A stretch of DNA of 25,503 bases. Origin: DYGX01 sp035325905 (lineage in GTDB: Bacteria; Chloroflexota; Anaerolineae; Aggregatilineales; Aggregatilineaceae). The translations under genes were made by a program, and so were the position numbers. This document shows positions 21,739 through 25,503 of the stretch, one piece after another. The first letter of the stretch is position 1. Each line of letters opens with the position of its first letter. Where the stretch lies: NCBI GenBank assembly GCA_035325905.1, contig DAOKYY010000050.1:1-25503 (forward strand), given 5' to 3'. The notes under the pieces were generated by a model that made no database searches, was not told where the DNA came from, and saw only the letters and a program-made list of their open reading frames with translations.

Positions 21739-23169
21739 TCAGGCGTCGGGCTGGTCCAGCGGCTCGGTGTGGATCGTCACGCGCTGGAGCAGCGGCAGCT
21801 CCGCGCGCAGCGCGGACTCTACGTGCTCCGCGATGCTGTGCGCTTCGTCCACGCTGACGCTGCCCGGCAGCCCGCAGCACATCGTCAGCGCGTAGCCGCC
21901 CATCGTGAGCCGCAGGGTGGGCTTGCCCCACTCAGCCTTCGGAAATAGCTCGCGCGCCCGCGCCAATGCCTGGTCCCGAAGCTGGAGCGCGGCGTCGGTC
22001 AGCACCAGGGTCGAGCCGTGCTCGTTGGCTGGCTCGATGTGCGTCAGGACGGCGCGCACGTCGGGCAGGCGCTCTTTCAGGCGCGACTCAAGCTCGCTCG
22101 CCTGGCGGTGCGCCTCGCTGAGGGTCAGCCCCGGCGGAACCTCGACGTGTAGCTCAATCGCGACGCCCCGCTGCTGCGGAATGGTCACGATCTCGTGGAC
22201 GCCGAGGCCCAGCGCGTCCCCGACAGCGCGCGCTTCGAGCGCGTAGTCGGTCGGCCCGTCGCGCCGGGGCGCGAAGTTGATCTGGATCTCCTCGATGTCC
22301 GGGTATTCGGCGCGGATACGCTCCTTCATCGCCTTCGCGATCGCGTAGGCGTGATCGGTCGTCACCGAGCGGTTGATGCGCGCGTCGATGTCCACGTAGA
22401 CGGCGTCCGCCGGCCCTCGGCTGCGCACGCGGACGATCTCGTCCAGGCCCGGCACGTCGCCGAGCAGGCCCGTCACCTCGTCCGGGTTGAGCGTCTGCCG
22501 GTCGGACAGCACGCCGCTCGACTGGCCGATGATGCCCAGGCCGGTGCGCGCGATCACGACCACGATCACCAGGGCGACCAGCGCGTCCGCCCAGGGATAG
22601 CCGAGCGCGCTCGCCGCCAGACTGGCGATCACCGAGAGCGAGACGAACAGGTCGCTGGCCGTGTGCGAGGCGTCCGCCAGCAGAATCTCCGAGCGCAGCG
22701 CGTGACCGCGCCGCCGCTCGTAGAGGGTCACGCCCAGGTTGATCGCCATCGTGCCGATCATGACCGCGAAGCTGACCGGCGTCACGTCCGGCTCGCCGCC
22801 GTTGAGCAGCCGGTCGAACAGCGTTTGAAGAATCTCCCACGCGGCGACGAGCAGCATCCCGCCGATCGCCAGCGTCGCCAGCGTCTCAAAGCGGCGGTGG
22901 CCGTAGGGGTGATCCGCGTCGGGCGGCTGCGCGGCGAGCTTTATGCCGACCAGGCCGATGACGTTCGACGCCGCGTCCATCGACGAGTGAAAGCCGTCGG
23001 CGATCATCGCGACGGCGCCGGTGAGGATGCCGATCGCGATCTTTGCCACGGCGACCAGCGCGTTGAGGACGAGCACCTGCCACAAGACGCGGCGCACGTC
23101 GCGGGCGGACTCCTCGAAGGATTGAGAAGACACTTTAGGCGAAGCCTGAACTGTGGTCATAGCGTCCAT
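21739..23169 (-). CDS. CDF cation efflux protein with enlarged cytoplasmic part
   Basis: A 476-aa cation diffusion facilitator, likely a zinc (or similar divalent metal)/proton antiporter in the cell membrane. Six membrane helices lie within residues about 30-215. The transport site is HxxxD in TM2 (His61, Asp65 in DGFHSSMDA) and HxxxD in TM5 (His169, Asp173 in ASHTASDLF). After the helices comes a standard ZT-dimer domain (about 226-300). Two further segments have a similar strand-helix-strand pattern: about 308-384 (ending VRAVLTHIEPA) and 389-472 (ending QRVTIHTEPLD). Typical members are near 300 aa. The ATG at 23169 is used; a second ATG three codons later is equally possible, since neither has a clear ribosome binding site. 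Confidence 0.92.
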   Translation of the reverse strand: MDAMTTVQASPKVSSQSFEESARDVRRVLWQVLVLNALVAVAKIAIGILTGAVAMIADGFHSSMDAASNVIGLVGIKLAAQPPDADHPYGHRRFETLATLAIGGMLLVAAWEILQTLFDRLLNGGEPDVTPVSFAVMIGTMAINLGVTLYERRRGHALRSEILLADASHTASDLFVSLSVIASLAASALGYPWADALVALVIVVVIARTGLGIIGQSSGVLSDRQTLNPDEVTGLLGDVPGLDEIVRVRSRGPADAVYVDIDARINRSVTTDHAYAIAKAMKERIRAEYPDIEEIQINFAPRRDGPTDYALEARAVGDALGLGVHEIVTIPQQRGVAIELHVEVPPGLTLSEAHRQASELESRLKERLPDVRAVLTHIEPANEHGSTLVLTDAALQLRDQALARARELFPKAEWGKPTLRLTMGGYALTMCCGLPGSVSVDEAHSIAEHVESALRAELPLLQRVTIHTEPLDQPDA

Positions 23170-23231
23170 TCTACCACAAGGGGCCGCTTCATATCAGGGC
23201 CGAATCCGGCGCGGATTGCGGGCAAAGGGGC

Positions 23232-23260
23232 TTGCCAAGCCGCCAAATCCGTCGTATAAT
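23232..23260 (+). promoter_or_regulatory. Sigma70-type promoter of TfoX-N gene
   Basis: TTGCCA (23232-23237) and TATAAT (23255-23260) are spaced by exactly 17 nt, the best promoter match in the window. The ATG follows at 23307. Confidence 0.8.
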
Positions 23261-23306
23261 GAAGCCGGATTAGAACGTATGTTCAATCGAGCCGCAGGGG
23301 GCACGG

Positions 23307-23651
23307 ATGGGGAGCGATCGGCACGCGCACTGGCGTTCCGTGATCGAGCGGATTGGCGACGATCTGCCGGGCAGCGAGTTCGAGTACCGGCGGATGTTCG
23401 GGGCGGTGGGCGTCTACTCGCGCGGGCGCTTCTTCGCCGTGATCGGGGAGGAAGGGCTGGCGCTCAAGCTGGCGCCCGGCGATCGCGCGGCGCTGCTGGC
23501 GCTGCCCGGCGCGCGCGAATGGTCGATCAGCCGCCAGTACGTCGTCGCGCCGCCGGACCTGGCTACGGTCGCGGCGCTACGCCCCTGGGTTGAGCGCAGC
23601 GCGGGCTACGCGCAGACGCTGCCGCTGCCCAAGCGCCGCGCCCGCCGATGA
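23307..23651 (+). CDS. TfoX N-terminal domain protein
   Basis: A 114-aa protein made of the TfoX/Sxy N-terminal domain alone. Visible family features are the opening helix, FEYRRMFGAVGVYSRGRFFAVIGEEGLALKLAPGDR (the conserved R-x-MFGG-like turn and beta-hairpins), and a WSISRQYVVAPPDL strand followed by a final helix. TfoX promotes competence genes in gamma-proteobacteria, but single-domain homologues in other phyla have no proven role in competence. The ATG at 23307 is preceded by CAGGGGG at about 6 nt. The gene ends 8 nt before the stop of the convergent RNase H gene, with no terminator between them. Confidence 0.88.
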   Translation: MGSDRHAHWRSVIERIGDDLPGSEFEYRRMFGAVGVYSRGRFFAVIGEEGLALKLAPGDRAALLALPGAREWSISRQYVVAPPDLATVAALRPWVERSAGYAQTLPLPKRRARR

Positions 23652-23659
23652 TCCGGCGC

Positions 23660-24562
23660 TTACGCGTCGCCTTTGGCCGCGTCCGACGCCAGGCGGTCGA
23701 GGCCATCGCTCAGATCGGGCGGGCACTCGCGCGCGGGCGCCCACGCGATCTGCCGGCGCGCCGCCTCGGCTTCGAGCGCGCGCCACAGGCCGGCGTGCTT
23801 GACCGGCTCGCCGGTCTTGGTGGTCCAGCCGCGCGCCCGCCAGCCCTTGATCCAGCGCGTGATCCCCTGGTGCAGATAGTCCGACGCGCAGTAAACGCGC
23901 GCCGCCGCGCCTTCGGGCAGGGCGCGCAGCGCGTCCAGCGTGGCGGCCAGCTCCAGCTGGTTGCTGCTCGCGGCGCGGGCGCGCCCGCTGAGCGTCTGGA
24001 ATGGCTCGCCGCCTGGGGGAGCCAGCCGCGCAGCCCAGCCGCCGACGCCGCCGGGCGGGGCCGAGACCCGCAGCGCGATCCGCGTGGCGGAGTCGTCACC
24101 GGGGCGCGGCGGGGCGGGCGGCGCGATCCGCTCGCGGGCGGCGGTCGCCAGCCGGTCGACGCGCTCGTTGTGCTCGTTCCCGGCGTGCCCCTTGACCCAG
24201 CGCCAGGCGATCTGGTGCCGCCGAGTCTCCGCGCTGAGCGCCTGCCACAGATCGAGGTTCGCCACCTCGCCGCGCTTGCGCTGCCAGCCCGCCGCCTGCC
24301 AGCCGGGCAGCCACTCGGTGATGCCACGCCGCAGGTATTGCGAGTCGGTGTAGAATTCGACCGCGCACGGGCGCTTGAGGGCGCGCAGCGCCTCGACCGC
24401 GGCGGTCAGCTCCATGCGGTTATTGGTGGTGTTCGGCTCCGCGCCGGACAGCACGCGCTCCGCGCCGCTCGCGGCGATCAGCAGCGCGGCCCACCCGCCG
24501 GGTCCAGGGTTCGGCGCCGCGCCGCCATCGGTGTAGATCGTGACCTGATCGAGCGTTTCCAT
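23660..24562 (-). CDS. rnhA: RNase H with tandem, second degenerate, domains
   Basis: Ribonuclease HI, which cuts RNA in RNA-DNA hybrids. The 300-aa product holds two RNase H units. The first (1-145) is complete: Asp12 in YTDGGAAPNPGPGGW, Glu51 in NRMELTAAVEALRAL, Asp73 in YTDSQYL, His126 in KGHAGN and Asp136 in NERVDRLA. The second (about 160-295) aligns well through the helices (GITRWIKGWRARGW...GLWRAL against GITEWLPGWQAAGW...DLWQAL). It keeps Glu204 and Asp289 but has lost the first Asp (SAPPGG in place of TDGG), the middle Asp (Ala226) and the His. Usual length is about 150 aa. The ATG at 24562 has AAAGGG 5 nt upstream; the frame is open to 24658 but without homologous content. Divergent from the globin gene. 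Confidence 0.92.
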   Translation of the reverse strand: METLDQVTIYTDGGAAPNPGPGGWAALLIAASGAERVLSGAEPNTTNNRMELTAAVEALRALKRPCAVEFYTDSQYLRRGITEWLPGWQAAGWQRKRGEVANLDLWQALSAETRRHQIAWRWVKGHAGNEHNERVDRLATAARERIAPPAPPRPGDDSATRIALRVSAPPGGVGGWAARLAPPGGEPFQTLSGRARAASSNQLELAATLDALRALPEGAAARVYCASDYLHQGITRWIKGWRARGWTTKTGEPVKHAGLWRALEAEAARRQIAWAPARECPPDLSDGLDRLASDAAKGDA

Positions 24563-24618
24563 GCCTGCCCTTTCGCCGCCTGCGCGCGGGAAGAACCCGA
24601 CCGCGCCGCCGGGGATGG

Positions 24619-24624
24619 TATAAT
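24619..24624 (+). promoter_or_regulatory. Extended -10 promoter of globin gene
   Basis: TATAAT preceded by TGG, inside the small palindrome GGTATAATACC. The start codon is 32 nt downstream, with AAGGAGG at 24646-24652. No -35 match. Confidence 0.6.
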
Positions 24625-24656
24625 ACCGGACCCGATTCGGCAAGCAAGGAGGCGTC

Positions 24657-25046
24657 ATGTTCGTCCCGTTTCCAACCGTCTACGACCAGATCGGCGCCGA
24701 GGGGATCGCGCGGGTCGTCGCCGCGTTCTACCGGCGCGTGGCCGAGGACCCGATCCTGCGCCCGATGTATCCCGAAGACGATCTCGGCCCCGCCGAGCGG
24801 CGGCTGCGCCTGTTCCTGATCCAGTTCTTCGGCGGGCCGCCCGCGTACTCCGACGAGCGCGGGCACCCTCGCTTGCGCCTGCGCCATTCTGCATTTAGGA
24901 TTGATCAGGCGGCGCGCGACGTCTGGGTGCGGCATATGCTGGCGGCCGTGGACGAGTGCGCCATCCCGGAACCGGCCGCCGAAGTCATGCGCCACTATTT
25001 CGAGCGCACGGCGACCGGGCTGATCAACCGGGTATCGGTGGAGTGA
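24657..25046 (+). CDS. Truncated haemoglobin, group II (HbO-like)
   Basis: A 129-aa haem protein of the 2-on-2 globin family, which binds O2 or NO in the cytosol and is tied to oxygen handling or nitrosative/oxidative defence. Features seen: TVYDQIGAEGIARVVAAFYRRVAEDP at the start with Tyr25 at B10, LRPMYPEDDL in the CD region (Tyr38 where Phe is common at CD1), LRLFLIQFFGGPPAYSDERGHPRLRLRHSAFRI with the proximal His77 (F8), and Trp90 at G8 (RDVWVRHM). The Trp at G8 marks group II. The ribosome binding site AAGGAGG is 4 nt before the ATG. It is followed at 14 nt by a small membrane protein gene, probably in the same transcript. Confidence 0.93.
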   Translation: MFVPFPTVYDQIGAEGIARVVAAFYRRVAEDPILRPMYPEDDLGPAERRLRLFLIQFFGGPPAYSDERGHPRLRLRHSAFRIDQAARDVWVRHMLAAVDECAIPEPAAEVMRHYFERTATGLINRVSVE

Positions 25047-25060
25047 GCGGAGGCGGACCA

Positions 25061-25438
25061 ATGGCTGCTCGCCATGAACACACGCTTTCGTCCGATCGGA
25101 TCGCGCAGTGGGCGGCGCGGCTGACGCGCGTCTCGCACCTGGGGCGGGTCGTGCTCGGCCTGGCGATTACGCTCGTGCTGGCGATCCTGGCCTGGGTTGT
25201 CGTCGATCGCATCGTGATTAACGAGTACGGCAACATGACCTCGACCTTCGTCGCGGTGGCGGTGGGCTTATTGGTCTATGGCGTCGGGTGGTGGGCGCTG
25301 GTCGGCTTTGACGACGATCCGCGCCGCCCCTGGCAGGCCGGACCCGCCGCCGTGTGGTTCGTGGCTGCTGGAGCCGCCGGACTGGTGGCGCTGGTTATGC
25401 TGGCCGTGCTGGGGCTGGCGTTCGGGTATGTCTTTTGA
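25061..25438 (+). CDS. Small three-helix membrane protein, unknown function
   Basis: A 125-aa protein with a polar N-terminal region of about 25 residues and three predicted membrane helices, at about 29-50 (VVLGLAITLVLAILAWVVVD), 61-81 (STFVAVAVGLLVYGVGWWAL) and 97-122 (VWFVAAGAAGLVALVMLAVL). I do not recognise a family. GGAGG lies upstream of the ATG at a workable distance. It starts 14 nt after the globin stop and is probably co-transcribed; a functional link to haem or oxygen chemistry cannot be shown from the sequence. Confidence 0.7.
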   Translation: MAARHEHTLSSDRIAQWAARLTRVSHLGRVVLGLAITLVLAILAWVVVDRIVINEYGNMTSTFVAVAVGLLVYGVGWWALVGFDDDPRRPWQAGPAAVWFVAAGAAGLVALVMLAVLGLAFGYVF

Positions 25439-25467
25439 GCGATTAAATGCTCTGTCGAAATGATCTG

Positions 25468-25485
25468 GCGAATACGGCGATTCGC
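25468..25485. other. Weak hairpin after last gene
   Basis: GCGAAT and ATTCGC form a 6-bp stem with a 6-nt loop, followed on the plus strand by AGGGTTTACC. The T content is too low to call it a terminator. The window ends 18 nt later, so what follows cannot be seen. Confidence 0.3.
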
Positions 25486-25503
25486 AGGGTTTACCTCACC
25501 CCT

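Overview
The window is a GC-rich bacterial chromosome segment, dense with short intergenic gaps. The gene content and protein style point to a Chloroflexota (Anaerolineae-like) bacterium: a Thr/Pro-rich lipoprotein linker, a tig-clpP-clpX cluster, several proteins with long Pro/Ala-rich or acidic disordered segments, and no sign of phage or a large mobile element. This assignment is an inference from style; no marker gene here settles the phylum.

Layout. 1-1606: a promoter with an embedded palindrome, a decayed DinB-family gene, a RibD_C/DHFR-like reductase, and an intact DinB paralogue whose 5' end repeats the decayed copy exactly over 32 bp. 1684-2850: fmt (minus), then divergent tRNA-His with its own promoter and terminator. 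2849-5804: an SRPBCC protein with a very long disordered tail (minus), a small membrane protein, and a two-gene membrane/YtxH-like unit closed by a terminator. 5938-10342: the bifunctional NAD(P)HX repair enzyme (nnr), and a translationally coupled pair made of a class V aminotransferase and an AAA ATPase (all minus). 10525-11530: an MBL-fold protein lacking expected metal ligands, followed by a 357-nt AT-richer gap with a promoter and terminator that I read as a candidate small RNA. 11578-17256: a lipoprotein with a propeller-like region and an SH3 domain, then the proteostasis operon tig-clpP-clpX (chaperone, protease, unfoldase), preceded by tRNA-Leu(UAG). 17329-21640: a receiver/histidine-kinase hybrid, divergent Mrp-type P-loop ATPase, an unrecognised 188-aa protein, and a membrane GT2 glycosyltransferase overlapping it tail to tail. 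21739-25438: a CDF cation exporter with an enlarged cytoplasmic region, a TfoX-N protein, a two-domain RNase H, a group II truncated haemoglobin and a small membrane protein.

Most genes are housekeeping. The more unusual content is a set of domain-level departures from the family norm: a roughly 46-residue uninterrupted Asp/Glu insert in trigger factor, a duplicated and catalytically stripped RNase H domain, an MBL protein without its HxHxDH histidines, a degenerate receiver domain, and repeated cytoplasmic modules in the CDF protein. The candidate non-coding RNA at about 11288-11530 is the best candidate for something undescribed. I found no CRISPR array, toxin-antitoxin pair, recognisable defence island or insertion sequence.
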